This document shows positions 25,230 through 37,700 of a stretch of 64,000 nucleotides of DNA, piece after piece; the first letter of the stretch is position 1; every line of letters starts with the position of its first letter. Made by a program: the position numbers and the translations under genes. The notes under the pieces were generated by a model. It ran no database searches. It saw nothing but the letters and a program-made list of their open reading frames with translations, and was not told the DNA's origin. The DNA comes from Paraescarpia echinospica (Eukaryota; Annelida; Polychaeta; Sabellida; Siboglinidae). The stretch spans positions 79,480,052 to 79,544,051 of the forward strand of contig CM034531.1 in assembly GCA_020002185.1 (NCBI GenBank), given 5' to 3'.

Positions 25230-28200
25230 ATGGCTACACGGACAGTACTTCGCGTAGGAAAGCAAATGATCGGAAACGGCAAGCGTAAACTGACAAACAG
25301 CCAAGAGAGGTAAGCGCCTTTTTATTGTCACTGAGCACTGCGCCTGTCACGTCGACGGCGTTCGTTATACGTCTCCCGTTTTGTCCGAGGACCGATGATG
25401 TGATAAATCTATATTATTGCTTTGAATAGCGATACATTTACGCTACTTTTCATGTATTGAATACTAACACGTACGTAATTGACATATTATCAACGTTGTG
25501 AGAGTTTATATTTTTTTTAATTGCTTTTCCGTGGAAAAACCGACTAGGACTAAGTTCCGGGACCAGTACGTCCGGGACCAGTATGTGCGTCAACGTGCGT
25601 CAATGTGACGTCATCTTCACGTAAATTCTTTCTTTACACCCCAATAAAGGACACAACTGAAAGACTCATGTTCGGATTAGACCATGTCCGGTGTATAACT
25701 GGGTCTGATTGGGGTTGCATTAAGTTTAACGAAATGAGTTATCTTTCCACTCGTGTTTTGACCATGGGCATGGCATGGCCATGGGGCATGGCTGGGCGCG
25801 TGCCAACGCGCGCGTACCAAGCGTGCTGGACCCGTGCTAGAATGTGCGTGCGCGCCGTGTGTGGGTGCTTACGCCGGGTACGGGTACGTGTTCCTTGGCA
25901 TTGGGTATCGTCATTGTCAGTGATTTTGTACCTGTCAAACTGAGGTCAACTAATTACCACTGACATTGTCATTGTGACTGTCAGTGTCACTGCAAAAGTT
26001 CTACGTGTATTAGTCACAGTTTATTTGTGCAATCTCAGCTGTTTTTTACTTTGTCAGTTTGTGCCAGTTGTGGGAATTATTGTCAACTGTGTCTTTGACT
26101 ATGATGCCTGTTCTGAGACTGAGGCTATTTATTATTGTTTTAATACGTGATGATGTTTGTATAACTATATTTTGTTAGATACCACAACCTAATGTATATT
26201 TTATTTTTAGGCTGTAATTTATGTAAGAATGGGCATTTATAATGTAGTCACCGTTTTTCGGAGAACTGAATTAATACTCTTTAAAATCAATTATTTTGAG
26301 GTATGATTGTGATTGCAGGCGATTGTCGGAGTGTGTGCAGAGGGTTCCACCGGCCCTCCTTCACTGCAAGTGGCCCCCAGTTAACGAGCAGCAACAGCGA
26401 GCATTCTTTTTGCCCAAGCTCCCAAGTCCATTTTCAGCCAGGATGAAGAGTGAAATGTTGGGCTATGCAGAGCAAAGAATTTTAGGGTATGTGTATATAT
26501 TGAATAAATATTAAAGCATTGTGTAAATATCATATATGAGGGCTAGAAACTTTATAAAATCCACCAGGAGTTGATCAAGTAATCAGTTGGAATATTCCAA
26601 TTGAAGTCAGCTCAAAGTTACATACATCGTTAAGTAAACATTTATAAATGCATTCAAAGATTTGATGTTAGAAGACTGATCCTAGGTGCTTCTTTTGGTG
26701 CACAAATACAGCGTTTGACTGGTTTAGTAACTTTAGATTACCATGCAATTGTTACTGTTCTGATCTTAAACGTTGTCCTGATATGGTGTTGTGTGCGGAC
26801 GGTTTTTTTCCTCGGCACACCTTTCTCATAAGCATTGCTGGATGTTCACAGGTTTTCGATGCAGCAGATGTTTGATGTGGTCGCGGACGTGGAGCAATAT
26901 GAACATTTTGTGCCGTGGTGCATCAGATCGACCGCACATGACCACCACGTACAGGGTTTTCGTTGCACCTTCACCGTTGGTTTCCCCCCTGTCACTGAAT
27001 GTTACTCATCAGATGTCACGATTTGCGAACCAAATCTCGTGAAGGTGGGTTTTATTTTGTGTTTGTACAGCAGAAAGTGAAGTAAATGAGTAGTGTCTGT
27101 TACTCACACTCTCAAGTTGGCAACTGGGGTTGAACTGTGTGTCTTACTGGTCAGATTTAAGTGATGTGGGTCTTATAACGGTTTTGTTATTATTTTGAAA
27201 AGATTAGTTACCTAGATTTCACGTTGACACAAGCATGGATTAACAAAAGTTGGGTTCTTTTGTTTGTTTTAGCCACAGGAGGGAGCCACTTGCATAAGTA
27301 GTTGGGAGCAAGATATTATAATAAAATTGATTATTTGTTATATAAACTGGCTATGCAAGGTTGTTGTTTTTATTAGCATGTTTATGTTGTGATTTTCAGT
27401 CAGTGTCGACTGAAACAAAGTTATTCCAACACCTCGTGACAACGTGGCGCTTCAGTCCCGGTTACGAAGACAATCCTGACACATGCACACTCGACTACAA
27501 GGTGAGTGTGTCAACATTGTGTGTTAATTGTGTCATGGCAAGGCTCAGTCACATTGATCAATTACTTGGTGCCCTGATATCTCTTGTCATGATTATGGTG
27601 CTCCATTGAAGGTCATACAATTGCAGCGCTTCAAAACATCAATTATAGTGGTTCACAAAATACAACTATTTATACATTATTTTTATACAAAGAAGATTAC
27701 TGTTAGTTTTTAAACTTTGTTATTAGATTAGGTTTTTTTAGTTACAGTAATCTTTTACACTTTATCTTTTAATTTAGTTTCATTACAATTACACAATTTT
27801 ATTTTTAATTGTAACTGGTCACAAATAACTCGGTTACATTTGACCCACAGAATCCTTCAGGATTCATGGACAGTATTTTCACATAGTAGCACATTATTTA
27901 TTGATCAGTTTGTTTTGATGTTCCTCAATCTCATGAACACTGCATTGTTCAAGATGTCATCATAAACTTGTGTTTCCCCCCCAAAATTTTAAAATGAAAG
28001 ACTGCAGACTGACTGTGCAGCACAAATTATTCTTCATTACTGCTGTAAGGTAGCACCGTCAATTTTGTGGTGAAGTTAAGTTTGATTGATGTATGACGGA
28101 ACTCAATGCAAGAATATAATAAATTTAGACAGGTGACCTTGACTTCAGACGCTTGTGATTTTACAATGTCTAGATACACATTGTATTGTCTCATTTATGA

Positions 28201-28524
28201 TTGTTCTATTGTTATAATATGTGTTCATATCCGAGTTCATCCGTCCATTCCGTCGACTTGTATTTTTTGACGAACGGTTGGGCGATTTGTAACTAGTGTC
28301 TACAGTGACACAACTGTCATGTGACAACACTGACACCTGATGTTGTCCACCAGGTGTCCTTCCAGTTCCACTCGGCCCTCTACTCCCATCTCGCTCAGCT
28401 GTTCTTCGACCAGATCGTCCACACGATGGTCGACTCATTCCTACGACACGCACAGACACTCTACGGCCGCCCGACCATTGCACATGGGCAGAAGAAAGTC
28501 CTGCGGTCAGGGTTATTGCACTGA
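25230..28524 (+). CDS. COQ10: COQ10 copy A, coenzyme Q-binding START-domain protein
   Basis: Mitochondrial lipid-binding protein of the COQ10/SRPBCC (START-like) family, needed for coenzyme Q function in respiration. Five exons join in phase: 25230-25309, 26319-26486, 26852-27044, 27400-27501 and 28354-28524 (714 nt, 237 aa). This is close to the usual length of animal COQ10 proteins. The first exon encodes a basic, acid-poor leader (MATRTVLRVGKQMIGNGKRK) fitting a mitochondrial targeting signal. Family landmarks are YSMQQMF/VVADVEQYEHFVPWC-like sequence, GFPPVTECY, TTWRFSPG and [21 protein letters not shown]. The donors are strong (gtaagc, gtatgt, gtgggt, gtgagt). It lies head-to-head with SF3B1 at a distance of about 5.7 kb. 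Confidence 0.95.
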
Positions 28525-28690
28525 GAACAGCGCCACCTAGTGGACATCTGTGGCATACTAGCTGCTTACACTGGTCAGATTCAAATATGCCTTATTTATT
28601 AGCATGCCGTTTTCACACAAAAACGTGAACAAACTCATTCATGAGAGTCATTTTGTAAAACTTGAACACTTGTTTAATCTATTTTGTACA

Positions 28691-28696
28691 AATAAA
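28691..28696 (+). terminator. Candidate poly(A) signal of COQ10 copy A
   Basis: AATAAA about 170 bp after the COQ10-A stop codon is the first canonical signal downstream. No transcript evidence is available. Confidence 0.45.
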
Positions 28697-28974
28697 TTGT
28701 TAGAACAGTTTTTTTTAGAGAAATACCTAAGCGTATCGAACAATGAAAACATGTTTAGCAAAAATACCATACCACAAAAAACCGCAATGCTTTACTCACA
28801 GCTGTATTTTCAGAAACAGTAATTTTTTCACGTGGCTGGCATGACAGCAGACATTAAAATATCCAAGTGACCAGTGCCTCTAATGAGAGATCAAGTGAGA
28901 TTTCAAAAAGGCAGATTTGTGCATGGTTCCATTGACTATACTGTAATTATAATGCGTCTGTCTGTGTGAACAGC

Positions 28975-29400
28975 AAAGGGGAAGGCACATAGTTGTATTT
29001 ACCCTAACGGAGACAAAGGCATGTGTCTGTGTTTACCTACACCAGGAGAAAAGGGCATTTATACATGTTTGCATCAGGGAGAGAAGGGATTATTTGTATT
29101 TACACCTTGGGAGAGAAAGGATTTTCTGCATTTACCCCAAATGAGAGAAGATAATTAAGAAGTGTATTTGTGTTTACAAATAAGAAGGGTGTTTGTGTTT
29201 ACATCCTGGGACGAAAGTCCCTCAAGTGTAATTATTACATATGCTTTTACACCCAAGGAGAGAAGGGCATCTGCCTTGTGTTACATCTATTGTATTTACC
29301 CAGGGAGAGAAACGTTTACAGTTTATGTGTGTATACACCCATTGAGAGAAAGGCATTTATCTGTGTTTAATTACATGTGTCTACATAAGAGGAATGGTAT
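28975..29400. repeat. Degenerate minisatellite
   Basis: Roughly nine units of about 35-50 bp share the core 'gggagagaaaggcattt' followed by 'tgtgtttacacc'. The units vary in length and sequence. The array lies downstream of COQ10-A, and translated frames here are artefacts of the repeat. Confidence 0.75.
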
Positions 29401-32400
29401 GATAATTCGGCACAGAGGCAATGTTTTTTCCTATTGGCAAATATCACATGTAAACTTTATTCGGGCAGAGCAGGATTTCATATGAAAAACCTTGACAAGC
29501 ACACCTGTGACTCACTGCGTGTAAATACGCGGGTATCCTGACTCCCTGTCACACCACGCTGGCAGATAATATTACATTAATATTACAGAGACATTGCCTG
29601 ACCCAGATGTTTTATTGATGAACTTTACCCTAAGGCAAGCACCAGAAGTAATTCCGGTGGAATGGTAATCCATAATAAGTATCATATTTGTTGTTGTATG
29701 AAAGCACATCTGACCAGAAACGTGACAGTCCCTTCTCCATTCAATTGTCTTTGCTCCTCTTTTTTGCAGAAAAATCAAACATCTAGTCTTAATTCCTACT
29801 GTTGAGACCATGTTTGCTCATTTGTACAATTTTTTTTCATTTTGGTGTAAAAAGTATTCGATCTTTCGCAAGACCAAAGTTAATTCTTTCGAAGATTTTT
29901 AAATGGGAATGATTTGTGATGTACGATTGTGATGTACAATTGTGATGTACGATTTGAGGAGTTTTTTCACATGCTGTGTTAAAGTGATTTCTGTGTACTA
30001 TATGCACGCACAAAAATGACATTCGCACAGGAATCACACACATGTTTGTGATGTGTAAATGTGGATGCACAAAGTCAACATATGTTGAGGTTTCTCAGTA
30101 GAATATTGCATACCAGCACATTGCTACATTGCCTAATTAGTCTAGGCACACGAGAGAGAGCAGTATTTTATGTGAATGGATTTTTTTAGATTATTATCCC
30201 AAATTTCTTTTGTTTGCAATAGACTACCCCTTGGATGAGACACCTGTGGTGAAATGCTTTTCCCATGTAGGGTTTTGTGACTGCTGTGTGGTTTTCATAC
30301 TTCACTTGCTGAAAATGTAGCAAATGATTTGTTAGGGACCATCTGAAAACAATGATATTTCTAAATGAAACCAATGTTATTTTATATTGTGGAATGGAAA
30401 AAAATAGTTTGTAAATGCAATTTGGTCGTCTTTGGCACAGTTCCACAAAATAGTTGGAGAACAAAATTTCACACATCATATCGGTTAAGAGAACTTTGAA
30501 ACAAGAATGTACATTATTTACAGTAAGAACACTTCTTTTGTGTTGAAATGTTTGGGAATCTACGCTCATCGGTTTACAACTATATATGTCGAACTGTAAC
30601 AACTATTGTTGTGTGGGTGTAAGCTACGAAGTCCTAAATGGTATGATGTGGCAGATATAGCATGCTATGCTGTTGTTTACATGTCACCTAGTGTGTATTT
30701 GCCGGTAAACAAGATTAATTTCCGAGAGGTATTTGGCCTAGGGTGCATATTTGGGTTGAAAAAATCAGCTGGAATAGGTATAACTAAAAGTTGTCATACA
30801 TTGAGTAAGCTAGAGAAAATGCCTGATAAAAAATATAGCAAAAAACACAGTTTTAGAGGGGACTTTTTCTGTTAACAACATAAGATTGTGTCGTACTTGC
30901 ACTCCAGCACAGATACTTATGTTTACATGAAAAGGGTATGCAAATTATGATAAGTACGTTCTTAGTAAATATTTCCATAAAATAGTATTTTTAAAATATT
31001 TTCCAATTTAAGCTTGCATGAGAAACTGTTTATCACATGATTATTGTCATGTGATACCATCTTTTGAGATATTGATAATTTAAAAAGGCAACCTATTGTT
31101 ATGGTATATAAAAACGCTTGAATCATTAATTGTATTTGTAGTGTAATTTAGCGGTATGTTTACATTATCAGAGTTTGTGACTGACAGTGATAATGTGCTA
31201 CCTAGTGGTACATTATTACTTCGTCCATATCACAATGCATATATACTGTTTGCTAAAGCGTACCCGATATTCAATGATTAGATCTCTTAATTTTGTTTAC
31301 CTTTCCTAATATGGCTATATACCATAGTATTCATGTGGTAACAATAGTTACTTTGATCAAGCAATAGATCTCAGTGGCTGATCCTAACAGTGTTGTATTC
31401 AGATATTAATTCTTTCCAGTGTTGTGAATTTATTTTTAAAAATTTGCAGCATGAATCGCTGATTGTCATTTTGTTAACATTCTAAGTTAATTTGTGTATC
31501 AAACTGTTTCTGTTGTGGTCTTTCCATTAGCTGATCTGCTCTTAAATATGACATGTAGATGAAGGAATTATGTAGATGATCAAAGAAGACTAGATTGGTT
31601 GAAAGTGTATAATGTATGCATGCATTCATTCATGAACTGACAGCACAAAATTACAGATTTATTTTCTGAGGTTGCTGTATCTTTGATGGGTTTTGACGCT
31701 ACAGCTGAGGCTATTGCTACATCATATATGATTGAGTGGACTCCGTGACTTGCTTGTATTATTTATAGGAATATTATTTTATAGGTGATTATATTTTATA
31801 ATGATATAATTATAATGTCCACTTGGTTATGCAACCCTCTGATAATTTTGACTGCTGGACCTGATCAATGCTGAGAACATATACAATTATTTTGCTGCGT
31901 ATTTAGGTCATCCATAGCCTAGGGATGTGTGTGATAATACATGTCTTTGCTGAAGAAATATTGTATGTCTTTATGTATGTATACATGATTTGACTGTTGG
32001 GCTGCTACATTATGAGAAATGTGCTGGTTACAGTGTAGTGATGATATTGGAAGGAGATTAGTTGGTACCACAGGTGTCTAATTGTACAGTTTATTTATAT
32101 AATGCCAGAAAATCATTGGTACGTGTAGAATTTTATTTGCTGATGTTCACAAGAGTTTTGTTTGTTGGTGTTCACAATGTACAAAAAGCTGCTGATCATT
32201 ACAACCCTGTAACTGCACAGATGTGAGAATTCGGTCTCGTAATTTAAAAAATGAAATGGTTAAGGTCAAAAAAGAAAAATATTTTTCAGTTACACTTCAT
32301 TGGTTTAACAACTTATGTTTAATGATATTTACTTGGGTTTTTTCTTTACGCTAATTTATAAAGTTAGCAAAATTTACATTTTAATTTACATTGTTATGTG

Positions 32401-33429
32401 TCAAGGTTGGAAGTTGTACACACCTTGAAAGATCAAATTTGAGATACGATAACCTAGTATGGGTTCTTCGTAACTTCATCTTTATGCATTTCTGGTTTGC
32501 TTTCTTGATCTTGTCTGCTTTGTAAAATTATTTAATTTGAATGCTTTACGCAACTGCTGCTTGATGACATAGTTATGTTATATTGTACACTAAGCACACT
32601 GCATTTATTCGAATTCCTTTTCTTATCACGTACAGTGTGATGATCAAGAACTATGTTACAGGTTTATTATATATCAGCGGCATATTTATGATCATTGTTA
32701 ACTTATTGAGCTAGGAAATTGTTTTTGTGTAATGTTGTGCAGGACTCTGCTTTTGGGTCATTGTATTTATTAAGTTTGGTTATTGAAGCTACATTTCTTC
32801 CAGTCATGGCAAAGAATTGTTACAAATCGTGTGCAAATGCAATGAGGAAAGACGACTAATACTGTAATCATTTATTGATCACATGGAAGTCGGCAAAATA
32901 TGCGATTGTTGTAATGAATGAATAAGAAATGCCAAAAAATAAAGTCTGTCAAACAGTGTGATTGGACGTGTTTTGTTTATAGTTAAGAAGATATGTTACT
33001 AACATTATCGATATAAGTGTATATATATAACCGGCATATATTACATGGAACAGCCTTCAGACAGTTGTCAATGCATGATGTATTGTTGTCTGAAGAGCAA
33101 GAAAATTATTTGACATTATACAACTAGATGTACAATTGTTGGAATATTAATATTATTACATATATCAAAATGATTAGCACAAAGGTGGAAATTTGAGTTC
33201 AACCACTTGTATTAATTATTAAAATTTGACTTGATGGTTAGTGTCCATTTTTGTGACCGCTGTTAAAAAAACTGAGGTAATTTTTTTATTCACCCCACTG
33301 TTCCTGTGCAGTATCTTTTATGTTGCAGAGCTGGTCCCTTCAATACCGGGTGTCATTGCCACGCCGATGGAGTAAAATATTTCACACAAGGCTTAAATGT
33401 GTAACATGCAGTGGACTCGCTAACTTCTT
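29401..33429. other. Intergenic, no gene recognised
   Basis: AT-rich sequence with only short frames lacking recognisable domains and without exon-like splice signals. Nothing convincing was seen on either strand. Confidence 0.6.
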
Positions 33430-33780
33430 TTTTAGTCCTTTGGGCCGAAGGTCCAACGGCCTTATGTCATCATTCTGCGTGGGCCGTTTGCCATCCGCCG
33501 TTACCTGCCATATCTCAGAAACATATCTTATGGTACTGCCACAATGCATGAGAGGTCTGTATTTGGTTGAATCATTCTAACCCATCCAGGGCCCTCCAAA
33601 CTGGAAAATTTTCACATTTTGATATTTTTCAAAAACTTTTCAGTAATGTTTCTCTGATTTTTCATAGACATTTCATGTGGTAGCCCCACTAATAAAAGCC
33701 CACTGTTATACAAGAAATCTGTATTTGATTGAATCATTCTTAGGGCATCTCAGGGCCCCCAAAAATGAGATGTTATGTAA
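33430..33780 (-). repeat. Dispersed repeat ('ccttcggcc' family), second copy
   Basis: The reverse complement matches 7900-8285, including the terminal 'ggaccttcggcccaaaggac', the 'acggcggat' block and 'aatgattcaaccaaataca'. A partial third copy (34190-34330) follows, interrupted by a poly-C run. Confidence 0.7.
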
Positions 33781-34189
33781 TGTAGTGAGACTGGTTGCTA
33801 AAAGACAGTGTCCTTAAGATACTGCAAGTCTGCAACACAAGTAGACATTACACAGGCTGTATGCCATTGCACTGGCCAGATTAATGGTGTGTCATTGAGG
33901 GGTACTGGATTCTGCCTTAAGGGCTGATGTACTGTAGTAAACAGGCAATTGCTGAAATAGAGTAGCCCTGTGAACTAGTACCACTGTGTTAAGTATTGCC
34001 TTCATTGTTATTGTGTGATAGAGTGTTAGCAAGTGACTATGTAACACTAGTAGCAATGCATATTTTGTTATACCATGTTGAATTTTGTTTTTATGTGAAT
34101 AATGACTCTCGACTTTAAAATTTACTTTTCTCCATAACTAATTCGTGACGCATGCCCTGTTTAAATTCTAGTAACTTTGGCTATAGTGC

Positions 34190-34330
34190 AAATATTTCAG
34201 TTACTTTTTCTCTGATTTTACATAGACATTTGATGTGGTTGTGCCACTATACACAAGAAATCTGTATTTGATTTAATCATTCTACCCCCCCCCCCCAAAG
34301 GACTTCAGGGCCTCTTGGCCCATTTTTGTC
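34190..34330 (-). repeat. Dispersed repeat ('ccttcggcc' family), partial third copy
   Basis: It keeps the 'tctctgatttt-catagacat', 'caagaaatctgtatttgatt' and 'aatcattcta' blocks of the family and contains a C13 homopolymer, a probable site of length polymorphism. Confidence 0.55.
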
Positions 34331-34752
34331 TTTCTAAATATTGTGATAAGCCCAATACTAGGCAATATACCACAGTGTGAGGTGTTTGCCGCCTGGCAAA
34401 CAAGATAACAGATAAAATGTGATAAAAAAACTAGTTAAAAGTATTTAGATGGAGGTGGCGCCCGGAGCCACCCTTCAAGGATTAACACCCTTAACTGTAA
34501 AGAACGGCACTCCTAAATAAACCCTCCGCTCAATAACCTAGTAGGACTGCTGTGTATTCCAGATCCAGAAAACTCACAAATAGAAGCTCGCTGAACATCG
34601 ATGTCGCAGAAAGATGTCTTCGAGTTAGTGATGCCGCAGTATGCGTTTTTGGTGTACATTTGTTTTGGTTATGGCGCTGTTAGGCGTTGGGCGGTGGGGC
34701 TGTGTTTAAATTTTAATGACTAGCGTAACAGCTAACGTAAGACTCTGCCAGA

Positions 34753-37700
34753 ATGGCGACGCGGGTTGTGGGTCGACTGGGCAGACGACACATCGCAAGT
34801 GTTGGCCAAAAACGTCAAATGACTGAGAATAGGTATGTTGAATGTGCAAGAACTGCTTTCAGCCGTGACCTGACTAACCTGGCACAAACTGAACTGACCT
34901 TGCATTAGTAGTTGTCCCGAAGTTACATAACAAGCCACGTTTACAGAATATTGGTGGTTTTATATTTATGTATGGTTGCGCTAACATAGTATGACCCATT
35001 GTCATACAAAGCGAACACATCACATGTCATGTTAGCAACACCAGGCGCACCAAATTATATACCACCTCACTCATACTCGAGGACATCCCAGCCATATCCA
35101 TACTACCATAGTCATACTGGATCCCGTCATAGTCATACTTCTGGCAGACAGTGGTGCTGTCACTGGATATCTAGAGAAACCTTCAAACAACAAGTGGGAG
35201 ACTGCGCAACAATCCATAATCTGCATATGAAGTGTTGTTAACCATTTAATTCTACCATGAAACATACGATACTGGTATACCGACATACGACATGATCAGT
35301 TGCAAGTGTGATTATGACAAAAAAACAATGTGTACTGGGAGTCTCCACTGGGATATTATGTGTAAATCGGCGCCTCAATGTGGTTGACATTGAGGCGAGT
35401 TTAAGCAATCATGCCTATTTTGTGCATGTTATTGCTAATTTTTTGGTTAATGTCACGAGACGAGCGCGAGCAGTTCACAAGTCTTTATTTCAGGGAATAA
35501 GACCCTGTAACAATAACATGTCACAGTAAGCATATGTACAACAAAACACACAATAATCATCACAGCAAGACAACACTCCAGATGACAATATCTTCAGGAT
35601 ATCTCCCGAACCAAATTACATTCTTCACTTTCATTATTCTATAAAAATTGCCATAACAGGCAATTACAATTACACAACCAAAACATAAACCTTACTGCCA
35701 TGAACCCATTGTAATACCACATTATTATTCTATAATAATAGCCACAACAGGTTAGTACAATTTCATATCATCCCATGTCACAACATTTATATAATGGTTA
35801 AAAGCGGCATATACATTAGTACTCTCCTTCGTCAGACAATTGAAATGCAAGGACCAATATCCTCGTTATAATATATGTATGACCATAGCACCAAGACAAT
35901 GTCCACACACCTCAGGTATACTCAATATATACAAAAATCAATTACAATATACCTGTCCACAGTCAAGTCATCGAAATAAACACCGACGTCTCAAGGAAAT
36001 GAAGTAGCTGTCTACAGAATAAATGCAGGTTTTAACATCACTCATAAAGGTAGCACGATATAGAAGTCTATGAATTAGTATTGTTGGCAATAGTACTAAT
36101 GCAATAATCGATGGTAATGAAACGTTCAGGAATGTTCACTCATCAGCTTGGGGCAATATTTTAGTACTAGCAGAATATAAACCGTACATATTAAAACAAT
36201 CAAATGTCTTAGTCTGCTGGCTATGAGTTATACCACAGCAACTGCACTATTGCAACTAGACAATTAGTTTAACCTCACTGTACATTCATAACCACTAGCA
36301 TCTAGCTCGAAAGACCATATCTGCCCACGTAATCAGGACCTTTAACTTAACCACATCAGACACATGACATGACCTCATTACCCATCGGCTGCAACACCAC
36401 AAGCTAAAACTATTCGTTACGCTAATTAGTTACACTAATTGTAATTTCACACTGTATGGCCTGCACCAGCACATTTATATAGACTCCAAGATAAAACTGG
36501 CCGTCAGGATGTTAGCTGAGGACTTACATAGCAGAGGATGGACTATATGAATTTGCCACCACGAGGCCAAAACTAAGTTAATAATGTATGGTTATGCAAA
36601 TCACTAGTCATATAATGCAACAATAATTGTTACTGCACCATTATAAACACATTAAGTGAAATACCGGTACTCACGGGGAAGATTTGAATATATATCGTCA
36701 GAACGGCGCGGAATATGATACTAACAAAACACGTCTGCTCTCAACCTCACATGGCTCTCCTCTCATCCCGACTTCCCCGCAAAACTCCCCGTTCAAATTA
36801 GTGACCGATCAGCCACCTAGTATCACTATGCCTAGATTGCAACATAATTATTCCCTTTAATTTAAAGAACTGAAGAAGGAGAAGGGAGACATCCAGGATT
36901 GTGGCAATTACAGAGGCATCAAGTTGATGTTGCACACCATGAAGGTTTGGGAAAGGGTAATTGACATAAGGCTGAGGGAGAAGACAAACATAGGTGAGGA
37001 GCAGTTCGGTTTTATGCCGGGCAGAGGAACAACGGATGCCATATTTGCAGCAAGGCAGCTGATGGAGAAACACCGGGAGATGCAGAAGGAACTGCACATG
37101 GTCTTCATTGATTTAGAGAAGGCATATGATAGAGTGCCACGACAGGAGGTTTGGAGGTGTATGCGGGAGCAGGGTGTGCCTGAAAAGTATGTACGTCTTG
37201 TAAAAGACATATAAAGATGCAAGGATGCAAGTCAAGAGCAGTGTAGGACTGACAGACAAGACCACCGTTAGAGTGGGGCTGCACCAGGGGTCCTCACTGA
37301 GTCCTTACCTGTTTTACTTGATTATGGATGTATTGGGCCGGGGCATCAAAGAACAGCCCCCCTGGTGTATGCTGTTTGCAGACGACATCGTGCTGTGCAG
37401 TACCAGAAGAGAGGAGGTGGAAAGGAAGCTCGAGGAATGGAGAAGTGCAATGGAAGAGCGAGGACTAAAGATTAGTAGGAAGAAGACGAAATACCTGAGG
37501 TGCAACAAAAACAATGACCTAGAGATCCGGTTACAGGGTGAGACAGTGAAGAGAGTGAAGACATTCAAATATCTAGGATCGACATTGGCGGATAATGGAG
37601 AATTGGATGCGGAAGTCACTCATAGAATGCAGAGCGGGTGGAAGAACTGGAAGTGAGTATCTGGAGTGCTGTGTGACAGAAGAATGAACGTGAAGATCAA

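Noticed and set aside
25560..25640. Tandem 'ccgggaccagta' and 'gtgcgtcaa' motifs as a regulatory array
   Set aside because: Only two copies each inside COQ10-A intron 1, with no known factor match.
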